DNA from: Branchiostoma floridae
Taxonomy: Eukaryota; Chordata; Leptocardii; Amphioxiformes; Branchiostomatidae
Direction of reading: 5' to 3'
Assembly (NCBI RefSeq): GCF_000003815.2
Contig: NC_049982.1
Span: 15,713,704-15,777,703, forward strand
DNA: 64,000 bases
Shown piece by piece: positions 36,190 to 48,607 of the stretch. Position 1 is the stretch's first letter; each line of letters begins with the position of its first letter. A program made the translations under genes and the position numbers. Under the pieces are notes generated by a model that was not told where the DNA came from, searched no databases, and saw only the letters and a program-made list of their open reading frames with translations.

Positions 36190-36611
36190 NNNNNNNNNNN
36201 NNNNNNNNNNNNNNNNNNNNNNNNNNNNNNNNNNNNNNNNNNNNNNNNNNNNNNNNNNNNNNNNNNNNNNNNNNNNNNNNNNNNNNNNNNNNNNNNNNNN
36301 NNNNNNNNNNNNNNNNNNNNNNNNNNNNNNNNNNNNNNNNNNNNNNNNNNNNNNNNNNNNNNNNNNNNNNNNNNNNNNNNNNNNNNNNNNNNNNNNNNNN
36401 NNNNNNNNNNNNNNNNNNNNNNNNNNNNNNNNNNNNNNNNNNNNNNNNNNNNNNNNNNNNNNNNNNNNNNNNNNNNNNNNNNNNNNNNNNNNNNNNNNNN
36501 NNNNNNNNNNNNNNNNNNNNNNNNNNNNNNNNNNNNNNNNNNNNNNNNNNNNNNNNNNNNNNNNNNNNNNNNNNNNNNNNNNNNNNNNNNNNNNNNNNNN
36601 NNNNNNNNNNN
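36190..36611. other. Assembly gap (422 N)
   Basis: The longest N run. Its non-round length suggests an estimated gap size. Confidence 0.98.
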
Positions 36612-38108
36612 CAATCTCACTTTTTGCTGTTTTGTGAATTTTCATTTCTTATCTATGTGAAAAATGTGTCACTGCTTGATACAGATCGTTCATTTAGTAG
36701 CACGAGCCGCCGCTACGAAGCGACCCTCTTTTCAGCGCAATTATTACTATTGGTAAAATATGTTTTTCGACAAAACGATAAATAAATATATAACACACGT
36801 TACAACTATACTTTGCACGCAAATAACAGCTGTATGCATTGGCTATGTTTATTTAACTTTTTGATTGGCAAAGTCAGTGACAACAAACACGCTGTACTTA
36901 TGCATAATAAGATCAGCAAAAAATCTATGCCATCTTAGGGCAGGAACCATCTTAGGGCGGCCCCCGTAATTTAGAACAGATCTGAAAAAATGATTTTCAT
37001 AATTGTCTCTCGATAAATTATAATGTAAGGAATATTCATAGAATCTAATTTTGCCTCCTTTTAAACCCAGTGTATATCTTTTTATTCAAGTCATGACACT
37101 GCATGTTGGAGGTTAACATTTGCCACAGGAACTGGAGAAGTTGGATCCTTACCACTAGACTACAAGTTACTGGAGACAGGCATTACTGTAACAGTAAGAG
37201 TTAATGTAATGCTTGTCTCCAGACCACTGCTATGTGTATGTACAACGTATATCTGATCTTGAGTGTTTTGTTTCGTGCAAAGGTGATCCTGTTTGACAAA
37301 TACACTATTTGTTTTGGTATGCATCTCTATTCTACCTTTATCCCCAGGTACTTGAGCTGACAATGTTGGATTGACCTCAGGTAAACCCAAAATTTTAAAG
37401 ATGACATTGTTATATTCCCCTTTGTTGCTACTGTCACTTTTTAGAACTGATCTAACTTTGATGTTTTCTACATGCAACTGCCTTGAAGCATATATTTGCC
37501 TGTAGACAATGAAAGAAATAATGACTAGATGTTGATTTATTTGACAGCATTTTTTGTTGTGCTGTTATCTTACCTTCAATCTTTTTTATCAGACTGTATG
37601 AATAACATATGATTAAAAGAGATATGTTCATGACATGTCTTTTCTAAATGTTCATGGCAATTTGACGATTTTTATGCACCCATATATTTTAAGAACTTTG
37701 ACATGTTTTCCTGTGTTGTGTTGTTGGCACGCCAAAATGCCCTCAAGTTGAGGAACACATTCAGTACAAAGGCCTGACAGGTTGGAATTTGAACTTACAG
37801 CACAACAAATACATTCTTTTTTCTGAGCCACACCCTGTTTGACGATCAAACAAAACATGCATGGCTGCACTGGCTTTTTCATTATACAGAAACTAAGCCT
37901 GGTGCCCATGTTGTTCATCCGGTACTTTACCAGTACTTAGGACTTGTACCTAAAGAAGTCGCTTTAATAATCAAGTAACAGTGGCTGCAGGGAGTATTTC
38001 AGACCAAGCCAATTTTCGAACTGTCGATTTGAAAAATAATACTGAAAGTGTAACACGAGCGATTGCGCTGATGTCACAGTGACGAACTGGTAGGCAGGTG
38101 GAAGTTAC
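36612..38108. other. Intergenic DNA
   Basis: AT-rich, no gene supported. The 105-residue minus-strand frame near 37160-37477 has no recognisable domain or splice context. Confidence 0.4.
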
Positions 38109-38116
38109 ATACACAT

Positions 38117-38456
38117 CAGGGCTTTAGCCAGCTCGAAATTTTTTTCCGTCAGCCAATTACAATCGTCGCGAAAACCGCAAAAATTAATTAGAAGGACTGA
38201 ACTGAGACCTTGAAAAACCGGTTTTAATGAGATTATCGTATGCAAAAGGGCGCCGACACACATTGTCAACAATCATAACAATAGCAAAACAAACAGTGTG
38301 TGGCTTGTACAGCCGTGGACGGCGTCCCCAAGCCGCCTGTAGCTTCCACCAATGATTTTTTTCCGTCAAAGTTGATGGATTGGTTTTAAAATTTTTCCGT
38401 CAGACGCAGCAAATTTCCGTCAATTGACGGAAAAACGGACGCTGGCTAGACCCCTG
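38117..38456. mobile_element. hAT-type MITE with 8-bp target duplication ATACACAT
   Basis: The left end CAGGGCTTTAGCCAGC and the right end GCTGGCTAGACCCCTG are inverted. The identical flanks ATACACAT (38109-38116 and 38457-38464) are an 8-bp duplication. Terminal CAGGG and 8-bp duplication are hAT features. Repeated TTTTTCCGTCA motifs, in both orientations near the ends, are likely subterminal transposase sites. At 340 bp it has no transposase. Confidence 0.9.
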
Positions 38457-38464
38457 ATACACAT

Positions 38465-39110
38465 GTATTTTATTTTAAATTTAATCTTCAATTCTAAATA
38501 TGAACTAATAATCTAATCCACTGACGTCCTGGTCCAGTCGTAATTACTACCCTAGATGTAAGTAAAAAAACAACAACACAGCAATCCCTTATAATATATA
38601 CACCATGGAAACTGAGGTGGCGAGTTGGACTTGATGTTGGTACATACAAGGAGTAAAAAGAGTCAAATACAAGTTATGAGTGTCCTAAAACTAAAGAGAT
38701 GAATAAGTCTGACTTAATAAGTAAAGTATATACATTGAATATCGCAAAGTCTATTTACCAGTAAACCAATGACAGTACAACAGGGAGCTATCTTTTCACT
38801 TTTGAGCTAGCCAGTCTGTACACCAACCAAAAGTTAGCATTGCAGGTTGTTCTTTACAAAGCTCACTACACTACTACTAGTACCACCATGCGCAGAACTC
38901 ATGTTTGTTACTTGCAGTGTACCATTGTCTAGATGCAGCTTAAAATTCAAACATCACCATAGAAATATGGTCTTAAATTGGAAAAACCCTCAGGTCAACT
39001 GCTTTTTGCTAATGAGCCTCGGCAATGTAACAAAACAAATTCCCAACAATTATCATCTGATGTCTTATATCTTCAGATGCTAGGCCTCAGCTCTACCACA
39101 CCCATTCAGA
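38465..39110. other. 5' flank of the SH3BP2 homologue
   Basis: No gene. It may hold the promoter and 5' UTR of the adaptor gene. I see no clear TATA box. Confidence 0.35.
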
Positions 39111-42100
39111 ATGGCTGGAGCAAAAGACTCCAGGAACAGACTATCAGGCCTATCGACTGGTCTGGGGGAAGTCAGGAAATCCATTCTGGACAAACTTTCC
39201 ACTTTCGGTCAACAAGATAAACATGTACCAGTGAGTAAGAGTCAGTGTATTTTTATCCTTGTGTATATTTCTTTATTTTGTTCACCTAATGTTTATTTTA
39301 GGCACATGGCCCACATCATCATAACATTAAAAAAAAATCATTACATATGATAGTAATTGGTCTACAAATACATATAACATAGATTTAATCATTGATAAAC
39401 CATAAAGTAAACAAACTGAGAGTAAAAGTAAAGTAAAGTTTGTATGCCAGGTTGATGTAATGCTGTCAGGAAGCTCTCAGTGAAAGAAGGCTTTGGAGTG
39501 GCTCATCTGTTTTATGTGAGAAGTGAGAGTACATTTGATGAAGAAGGGGGTTTTACTTTCTTCCTCTTGCATCAAAAGTATCAACAATTTCTAAACCTGT
39601 AACCATTCTAGTATCTGTCACAACAGAAGCAAAATTATGTCAATTTACATCTAGTTAATTTCGTATGACAAACAAGTCATTCTGTTGGAAAGGCCTTAGG
39701 TTTATTACATAGTTACATCACACGCACCTGTTGATAAAGAGTCCATATGTTATACTTCAGCCTGGTGTCACAGAACCCCACATCACTATCGGCGCTCAGG
39801 AACTTCTGTCTGACGGGAAGGCAGTGTTTTATGGCTGGTTACGGAAGAAAGGCAATGATGCCATCTCACAAAAGTTTATGAGATGTAAGTTATAGTTTCT
39901 TTTGTAAATAGCTCAATATGGGAATTCAATCTCACATGTAACATTATTGTTGTGACTTACTTCCTGAAAGAAACATTACAGTGACTGTGTTTTTCATGTG
40001 TCAAATAGAATAATACATGATAGATAAATAAAATGTTTGGTACTTAAGCTTTAGCTGCAAGTGCTTTAAATTCTTTTATGATACTAGTATTGATAGATAT
40101 TAATTTCTTATGGGATCCACTTTGCTAATATGGAATGCAGAATTTTTATCTTAACTGCTGTCATTGCTGATTACTACATGTATGTTATTGTTTGGTTCCC
40201 AGGGAAACACAGATATGTCATCCTGAAGGATGGCTGTGTGTATTACTTCAAGAATGAGACATCTGAAAAGCCATGTGGAGCCTTTTCTCTATCAAGCTAT
40301 ACCAAGTAAGGACCTTGATCAGGGCAGATCACAGCGAAGGGTGAAAGGGAAACAAAATGTGCATGAGTTGGCTTTGTACCAAAGTTCGACATAGAGGAAG
40401 CTAGATTTCAAATGTTTGCAGATATTGGGACCTGACAACAATCATCCTATCCTTCCTATCACCCCATTCTTCCTTGTCTGTTGCAAAGATAAGCTTTTTC
40501 CTCTGTATTTAGCCAAATTATCACAGTCATAGATTCAGTCCACTGTATATGAAGTTATTTGGTTTTAGACTTTGGAAAAACTGTTTTATGCATTAGATTT
40601 TCTTTGAGAAATTGGAACAATTTGATGTATAACATGCATCGTTTGAGTTTTATTTTACTCTTTTCCCCATAAGAATAATGAGGGCAGAGGACGTGAAGAC
40701 AGCAGAGTTGCCTTGGCCATTTAAGCTCATCAGCAAATATGGACAAATGAGAACGTGGTACTTCTCTGCCTCTAATGAGCAGGACATGCAGGTTTGTGGG
40801 ACCACTTCAGTAATAGAACATGGGATGGCTATAGGGGAACTTATCTGCAATAGAAACATAGAATTGAGAATGTGTGAAATAGTTAGTGCAACATTGGCTT
40901 TTGTTTTTTTCTGGGGAATAAGGTAGCAAATGACATTCATGAAATAATACTAACTGTAAAATTGAAGCAGCATATTGAATAATCTTACAAATTGCTAAAA
41001 GATTCAAACAATGAATATAAGGCTGCAAAAGATAGACTGATATGCAACACAGAAGAAAGCGGACCCAAAGATAAGAACTTTGCAATAGATCTGAATCAGC
41101 TTACAGATGTGACGTATGTGACGTTTAGGGCTATTTAGAAGATGCTGTAGGGCTAATATCTAATGTGAACTAGGATTTTTGTCATGGTCAAAATGAGACC
41201 AACTGGGGCAATGTGTTACTATCATTTAAAGGGTTGCAAGTAAACTCCCAACTTTCCTATTGAATAATGCATTACTCGTACATCCTCTTTGGTACATTCA
41301 GCACTGGATGCTGAACTTGCAGAAGGAAATGGATGCAGTGAACTCATGTACCAGTTCACAAGGTGCCCCAGGGGTGGGCCACACTACTAGGACTAGTGGA
41401 GGTGGGCGGAACCCAGGTGTGGTTGTTCCTGATCCAGCCTATGGTGATGGCTCAGGATTACCAATATACCATGATGCTGATGAGGAGGACCACTTCTATG
41501 AAGGTAAGCTGATCTGCGTTGGATCTGATACGTTAACAAGAAGGGCTTGTGTTAAACAGTCCTGTCCAAGACAAGATGTCTTGCAAAATGCAGTTTTCAA
41601 CATTTGTAATAATTTATGCATGTATCACTCATATTACATAATCCATATATGATGTACACTGAAGAAATATCATTTGAGATTGACAAAATGTTTGAAAAAT
41701 GCCCATTCTTTCTGTTCTTCCCATGACCACTTCTATCTGCTCCAAGTACAGCACATTATGCTCTGTAAGCAGAACAGAGTAAGATTGAGTTTATTTTTCA
41801 AATAGACCCAGACGAGGACCTGGCAGAAGAAGAGGACTACCTGCAGGTCAGGGATGATAACCCCAGAGTAGCACCTGTTGGAGCAGAAGCTGCTCAGGAC
41901 CACAGAATGTTCCCAGGTTAGTGATGTGTTCTGTTGTTGACTTGTGTACAGTATACTTCACCCTCCATGGGTCATGATGCTGGGGTCATATCATTATGCT
42001 AGGTAAATGTTTTGGAAGGCTGATGCATTTTGTTTTGGTTTGTTTGCATGCATGATTTTAAGAGAAAGCTTAAAAAGCTATGACTGAATTTTCCTGCAGA

Positions 42101-45100
42101 CAAGCCATTGCCACCGACGCCAACCTCCAGGGTGACGCCAGCCTCACAGGGGTTTGGACAAGCAGGGACTGCTAGACCACCCTTTCCCCTACCCAAGAAT
42201 CAGAATTCCGGGCCAACCAAGCCCCCACCAGAAACACCTGTAGGGGGACAAAGGAGCCCCAAAAAAGCACTGGTCCCTCCTCACATGGCAGGGGTTCCCT
42301 CCTTGCCCTCACGTCATGCTGAGTCGAAGGGCAAAGTACCATCTCCTCCATGGAAAGAACTTAAAGATGTGAAAAAGGCCAGTGAACCTATCAACATCAC
42401 TCCAGGCAGGACTGCTGGCAGGACAGTGGGACCAAGAGAGGCTGGAGTAGGAAAACATGCAAAGAATAAAAAAAAAGAAAACCCTATGGTCGGAGCTCTT
42501 GTTGCAGAAATGAACCAAAGGTTTGGGGAGAACTGGCAAGCAGCAGGAGGAACAGCCAAACCAATACCTCCAGATAAACCTGTTTCTGCAGCAAAACCTG
42601 ACCTTAAGCCAAAGCCAGGCCTCCCACCCAAACCAGGAACTTCCCCAAAGCCAGGATTAGCACCCAAGCCAGGACATCCTCCTAGGCAAGGCACAAAACC
42701 ACTTGTACCACCACACAAGCCACAGGTGGGTGACTATTGCTGCACTGCAGTCATAGTATCTTAAGTGGTGAATATTGGGCTAGGATAGGTTTGTTTTGAT
42801 CTAGGTTTGGGGGTTCAACTCTTCTCTGTGGGTGTCTGTCTCATGCATTCTGGCTTTGGAAAAAAAGAGAAAAATATCTTCAATACATGTTATTCATTAT
42901 TGGACCTGTTGGCTTTAAGTCCAGTGCAACTTTGAATGTTCCCTTTGTCTGTCTCCCCCCCCCATCTCAGGTTGAAGTTCAGGGGATCATGGAGGACAGA
43001 TATGAACATGAAGATGAGGAGGAGGTGCCTGTAGAAGACCCAGGAATCAGGTATTACTTTTTATGCCCAAACCTTCAATACATTTAAAATACTAGTATTC
43101 AAAACATTAAAGCAGCTTTTGAGACAATTTCTTCATGCTTTCTTCAGAAGGACTCTGAAGCACCCCTAAACTATAATCTTCAGTATTAAGTTTAAAACTA
43201 CTGAGACAGATGCTTCCTCTCTACAGGAGGACACCCCCTGAGGGCAACAGCTTCTCCAAGAAGAACTTTAATGAAAATCCTGAAAATGAGGTAAGCACAG
43301 GTATTGTATGCATCCATGATAAACCTTACAAACAACAATCTCATTGGGCCCCATTATACTCTGAAATGATCATGAAACTCATACTGCTTTTTATTCAGTG
43401 TGTTTTCTGTACTCTTCTGATAAAGATGCATTATTCAAACAAAGTCATGGTTGGTTCAGAAGTACTAAGAAATATTTTTGTTGATACATCACATACTCGG
43501 AAGCATGTAGTAAGTGGAAAAATTGCAGCTTACTGGCAATAGTGATGTGGTCTGTACTTTTCTTATTACAGACTGATGATGTCATGCCAGCTGATGTATC
43601 AGAAGATGTTGATATAGAGAAAGCAGAAAGGTAAGAGGAGTCTGTTTGGTACTTGCTCTTTGCAGGATGGACTAGGAAGGATTATCGTGATGTGTAAAAC
43701 AAGAAAGCTTCTGAAAAAAGCTGGCCGGTGCGTATTTTGGAAGAAGCCTGGATGTTAAACAAAATCACACGAAAAAAGAGTTTTTAAACATCGAATTACT
43801 GAATTGGTCTTTCTTCTATTAAAAAAATACTACATGAGATTTGTCTAACAAAGAAAAAAAAAATTTAGCAAGTGGGGTTTGAACCTACGATCTACGGAAG
43901 ATAGGTACCGTGCTGTAGACCGCTCGGCCACGCTGGCTCGATTACACAACTGCACATATAGAAGGGCTATTTGCTTAAAGTGACCGATCCATGCATCCAT
44001 GCATCCATACAACCGCTTCTCCCGTCTCATAGCCGGTGCTACGCACTGGCAAAAATTCAATAGACAGGAAAACAAAACTTAAAGGGGCTACTCTTCAGCC
44101 TAACTACTCAGAAAGCACATTTAGTTGAATAGAACAATATATTCACCAGGCCATCATTGGTATATAACAAAAATTCTAAACCTTTTTTACATTTCATCAG
44201 CCTTTGTAGCCTCTAAGGAAAATGAAACATTCCAAAGCAGCTATGCTGGTTGAAGTCAAATTTGCTGAAGGTGATTTTCTCAATAATTACAGCCTTGGTG
44301 CTGAAATGCCATCCAATCAAAGTATTCAAGTATATGCTGAAATTTGCTTAACAGCTTCACCTCATACAGGTAACGTATTTGATCATGGCAACTCTGGGAG
44401 GGCATATTAGCCTGTACATGTATATCAAATAATATACAAGCAAATATGATCTCCCACAGTTACCATGGCTAATAACTAGGCATATACGTCGATGTAGGTT
44501 AGACATCCAGTGACGAAGGATAGTGGATTCTATCCGAAACGTCTGACCGTTTCAAAACCATATCCAGTTGCTTGAGTAACTATTTTTGGCGTAACTAGGC
44601 ATATACATGTATATTTTTTGTGTCTTTTTCCAATGCAGCCGTTTGAGGTGGAGTCAGGTGGATGGGAAGTATTTTCTTAGACCAAGTAAGCAGGACAAAG
44701 GGAAAATGGTAGGTCTGCCTTATGTTCATTACTGATAACATGTTGTTATTAGTAATGACTGGAAACAACCGACGTTAAACCGGATAGTGAGTGGGAGTGG
44801 ATGGCACTTTTGGATCAGTGAGGCGTGTAACCTCTGAAAATGAGTGCCATATGTAAGGATTACAGTTGTTTGGCGAGTTTGTTGTATATAGAATAAATAT
44901 ATATTATGTTTGAGAAGGCCACACCTTATGGATGTTTAAGAGCCCACTATATGTCTCAAAGAGAGTAGGAAATACTTTGCTGTGTGATGGCTAAGATCAA
45001 TGTCTTTTCAGCTTGTATTTTCTAACTTGAGGAGGTACCAAGTGGGTTTTTCAAGATATTTAGTTTAGGATAGCTTAGGATGATGATAATTCGCTTACTG

Positions 45101-45652
45101 AGAATCAAAACAAAACAGTGCATGTGAAACACTTTGCTTGGAGGTCATACTAGCACACTGATTTGTTATCATTTCATGATGTTTAATGCATTGTTTAATG
45201 CATAATCATAAGTCACATTTGTTTTCACATGCAGGTTCTTGTTGTGTATGATTGTGCTGGCCAGAAGTGCCGGAAATTCAAGATGTATGGATTGGTGAGT
45301 TGTATAAGTAAGAGGGGTGCAACTACTTTCTGCATTTTCATTTTATAAGGCACTGGTCTTATGTTTAAGGTGAGATACTAATTAACTTCCTCTTAAAAAA
45401 TTGTCACTGTTATTGAATAGAGTCGTTACTTCTAGGAGAATGTCATTTATCTAAGGCTTTTGGGTATTGTACTACAAATGTATGTGCTCATTTTTTCCCA
45501 AATTGTCCTTCTAGGGTTCTCAGGTGCATTTGCACAAAGGCGAGCCAACATTTTCCTGCATTCCTGACCTACTGAGACACTACCAGTACCACAACCTGCC
45601 TGTATCAGATGAAGGGGTGATCAGGCTGACTGAGCCATACAAAGGACATTAG
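39111..45652 (+). CDS. SH3BP2: SH3BP2-type adaptor: PH domain, proline-rich region, SH2 domain
   Basis: Thirteen exons join to 624 residues: 39111-39230, 39761-39884, 40203-40305, 40674-40791, 41302-41503, 41806-41916, 42100-42725, 42971-43050, 43227-43290, 43572-43630, 44639-44708, 45235-45294, 45515-45652. The PH domain starts ITIGAQELLSDGKAVFYGWL and contains YYFKNETSEKPCGAFSLSSY and RTWYFSASNEQDM, very close to human SH3BP2. A 209-residue Pro-rich exon has PKPG repeats. RTPPEGNSFSKKNF matches the human segment before the SH2. The C-terminal SH2 has YFLRPS (phosphotyrosine-binding Arg) and LVVYD, ending YKGH. SH3BP2 links Src/Syk/ABL-family kinases to PLC-gamma and Vav. The first exon (40 residues) is not in the main human isoform. 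Acidic patches with Tyr (DEEDHFYEG, EEDYLQ) are possible phosphosites. Confidence 0.93.
43866..43939 (-). pseudogene. tRNA-like sequence, probably a SINE head or decayed tRNA
   Basis: On the minus strand it has an A-box-like GTGGCCGAGCGGTCTA, a central stem ACGG/CCGT, a B-box-like GGTTCAAACCCCAC and a T-run that could stop Pol III. The acceptor stem does not pair well and the anticodon loop is too long, so it is not a functional tRNA. Intronic in the SH3BP2 homologue. Confidence 0.6.
44473..44606 (+). mobile_element. 104-bp insertion with perfect 15-bp target duplication and hammerhead-like fold
   Basis: TAACTAGGCATATAC occurs at 44473-44487 and 44592-44606. The 104 bases between them hold GTGACGAAGGATAG, loop TGGATT, then CTATCCGAAACGTC, followed by a tail ending CTATTTTTGGCG. 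TGACGA, a 6-bp stem and GAAAC resemble a hammerhead ribozyme core, found near ends of Penelope-like and related elements. Cleavage activity is not shown. Probably a severely 5'-truncated retroelement. Confidence 0.65.
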
Positions 45653-47314
45653 CAGCATGGTCATATCCCTGGAAGCTATTGTCTGTTTTTGAGGATGAGT
45701 GATGACCATCTTTTCATCCTTTCACTTTGGCCTGTAAAGTAATGATTGGCAGTGGGTCTCCCATCCATTGCCATTAGCTAGCAGTGGTATAGAACTACAA
45801 GATGATGATATATAAAGCAAAATAATCTGTAAAGATATGCATTGGGGTTATGTTTGCTGCGGGCAGAAAATCTGTAAGCCATCCTGTTTGTACTAAATAA
45901 TGATGGTGCTTTTAGCCCAAATGACAGTATCTTGGCAAGTTGACATCTTTACGTGATTTTACCATTTTTCTCTCTGACCCCCTTGATTTTACATATTTTA
46001 CAGGCCAGATGTCAGGTCTGCCTGATACTTGTCTGAATCATAGGGAGGATTGAGGGAAGGAAGGATCTGAGTTTGTTTGGTGCAATGTTGGATATCTTGA
46101 TGCATCTCTAAGCAAATAGCCCTGAGGGTTGTGATGTGAACCTACCTGCACTTTCAAATCTGATGCTGTGCCTTTTAGCCCTTTGGAAATTTTGTACATT
46201 TGAATTCGAACATCATTTCATTGAGCTGTGAATTCAAAGAGCTGTATAAGTCTTCCACTGTGTAAAAAAAGTGTAACTTGTATGCAATACAAGATTGCAG
46301 TTTTAATTGTCTATTGTCTGAAAATTTTTGTTGTTGCTGAACAAATCATTCCAGAATTTTTCAATGAAAAAGATCATTTTAGCTGCTTATGTGTTATATG
46401 CTTTTGTATGCTATTTTGTAATCTGATGCTGTGCTTTTTAGCCCTTTGGAAATTTTGTACATCTGAATGTGAGAATCATTCCATTGTCAGCTAATTCAAA
46501 GAGCTGTATAAGTCTTCCACTGTGTAGTTGTAAGTTATATGCAATGCAAGATTGCAGTTTTAATTGTCTATTGTCTGAAATTTTTTGTTGTTGCTGAACA
46601 AATCATTCCAGAATTTTTCAATGAAAAACATCATTTTAGCTGCTTATGTGTTATGTGCTTTTGTATATCATGTCATATGGAGGATTGTCTTTTAATGTAC
46701 TATCCCTGCTGTATATAAAAGTCTCAACGAGGATCAGAAGTATCTTCTGTACAGAACAAATAATTTTTCTTGTTACTATAAGCATTCAATATGCTTCAAT
46801 CACATAAACTATACTGGTATACCTGCCATGTCATGGTATCACCTAAAAGTATATGTACTGTGTTTACGTATGCCAATGCTGACCTTTTAGTATACCCTGT
46901 TCTCCTAGGGCCCAAATACAAACCAGGGGGTATCTGATCAGCTTGTGAATTAGGTATGTCTCCATGTGTCCATCTCTATAGCCTTTTTGTTAAGACTTTG
47001 TGAAAGAATTATGTAACAAATATCACACTTGCCTGCCTTATGTCAGGGATATATGTACTCCACTCAACTGAACTTAAGAATAGTATTAGTATGCCCATGT
47101 GTGGCTTATGTTACAGTGCATTTATTGTTATCATTTTGCAAATGTTACAGTGTCATCAATATCCAGAATGATGGAGGGATTAGGGTCAGTTAACTTCAAT
47201 ATGCTGGAACAATTTCAGGTAGAATTTGCCACTCAAATCCAGCATGCAGACTCGTTTTGCAGAACATGTGGAAACGTCTTACATTCGCTTGCAAATGTAA
47301 CTTTATAGCATTGT
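45653..47314 (+). other. Long 3' UTR and flank of the SH3BP2 homologue
   Basis: Non-coding AT-rich DNA after the TAG. It includes the tandem duplication listed separately. The 3' end of the transcript is not defined by a clear signal. Confidence 0.4.
46157..46672 (+). repeat. Tandem duplication of about 263 bp in the presumed 3' UTR
   Basis: 46157-46419 and 46420-46672 are near-identical direct copies. Each starts AATCTGATGCTGTGC and contains GAGCTGTATAAGTCTTCCAC and CAAATCATTCCAGAATTTTT. A few substitutions and a small indel separate them. Confidence 0.85.
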
Positions 47315-47480
47315 TTAGGCCATGTTGACTGGATTATATGGATGACATCCATGGTATTTTGTTGCCCAATTAGATTTCATAATGAAGGCAACTTTTTTTC
47401 CCAAACGTTTTTTATTCGCATGCTCGCATTAGTTTTGGGGTGGGATGTCATTCACATGACCTAATTAATCAAATTAGTTT
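47315..47480. mobile_element. Family 1 MITE, copy 2 (short)
   Basis: It begins TTAGGCCATGTTGACTGGAT and TATATGGATGACATCC, as in copy 1. Near the end it has ATTCGCATGCTCGCATTAG and GGATGTCATTCACATGA. The right terminus abuts or merges with the family 2 element that starts at 47481. Confidence 0.75.
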
Positions 47481-47900
47481 TAAGGCCACACCAATTTGAG
47501 TTGTTGCTTCTTGGATTTTTTTATCAAAAATATCAAGCAACAGGGCGATTAAGCATTTTTTTTAAATAATGTGAAAAAAGTCTGGGGTAAAGATAAGGAC
47601 ATACATAACATATAAAAGACATTTTCAGCTGGAAAAAAACACTACCACTGTACAATATTTGCATCTATGTATGTATTTATGTCCTTCATGAATGAAAAAA
47701 ATATAACTTCAATGATTGTACCCAAATTGTATTGAGCTTGTAAAGGCACTTCTAATCACATTACTGTTGTCAAGTTGTTGAATGGCTTCATAGTAATTTA
47801 ATGGTGAAAATTTCATAAATAGGAAGTGTTATAATTTTCATTTCAGGAAAAATAGGAGCAGGAATTCTGAGGACCAATTATTTGAATTGGTGTGGCCTAA
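47481..47900. mobile_element. Family 2 MITE, copy A
   Basis: Left end TAAGGCCACACCAATTTGAG, right end CTCAAATTCAATTGG-type inverse ending GAATTGGTGTGGCCTAA. It shares GTTGCTTCTTGGATTTTTT just inside the left end with copy B at 54741. 420 bp, no coding frame. Confidence 0.75.
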
Positions 47901-48607
47901 GTATTGCTTAGGTCTTATGATTTTAAAAAGTGTGATTTAAGATTGATTTGTGTAAACATGTGTATGACATTAATTTGCTGTGTGCTCTAGGGAAGTGAAA
48001 CTATGCAGGAGACAAGAAGTCCCATACATTGTCCTACATTCAGCTAGGTTTGTTTTTATTGTTTTGTTGTTCTGAAAGTTGCTTCTGCATGGTCATAGTT
48101 GGGGGAAATGTTGCTATAACGTTATAGTTAAGGACAGATTAGAAGATCCTGCCAAGCCCAGGACCAGTTGCACTAAAATTATTTGTGACATATTCTTAAA
48201 GGAATAGATAATGATAATAGTAAAATATCTGGATATCTAGATAATAAGATAAATAAATGAATTGTAAATAAACTTTTTGTGGCTTTAAACGTCATTCGTT
48301 TTGTTTCTGGTGATCCTGTCCGCATTTGGTACATAATCTTGAATGTGATTAGAATAGAGAGTGAAAGTACACATAACAAAATGTCTTCTTATAGCACGTT
48401 GTACATACTTCACAATAGATCCTAAATGAATAATGATTAAAATACAAGCAAATGCACAATGTTAACTTTGCACTGAACTATATCATACGTCACAACAAAT
48501 GTCAAGACCTATCTGGCCTCTTTTGTCAGAAAGGTGTCTTTTGGAGCTGTGAAAAGGTACTAGGTACAATTGTACATTCTCGTCCTATTTAGGAACACTA
48601 CGGGACA
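47901..48607. other. Intergenic / 3' UTR of the GPCR gene
   Basis: No gene. Probably 3' UTR of the minus-strand GPCR, by position only. Confidence 0.35.

Noticed and set aside
42314-42718. Gly-rich 134-residue minus frame
   Set aside because: Antisense shadow of the proline-rich SH3BP2-homologue exon.
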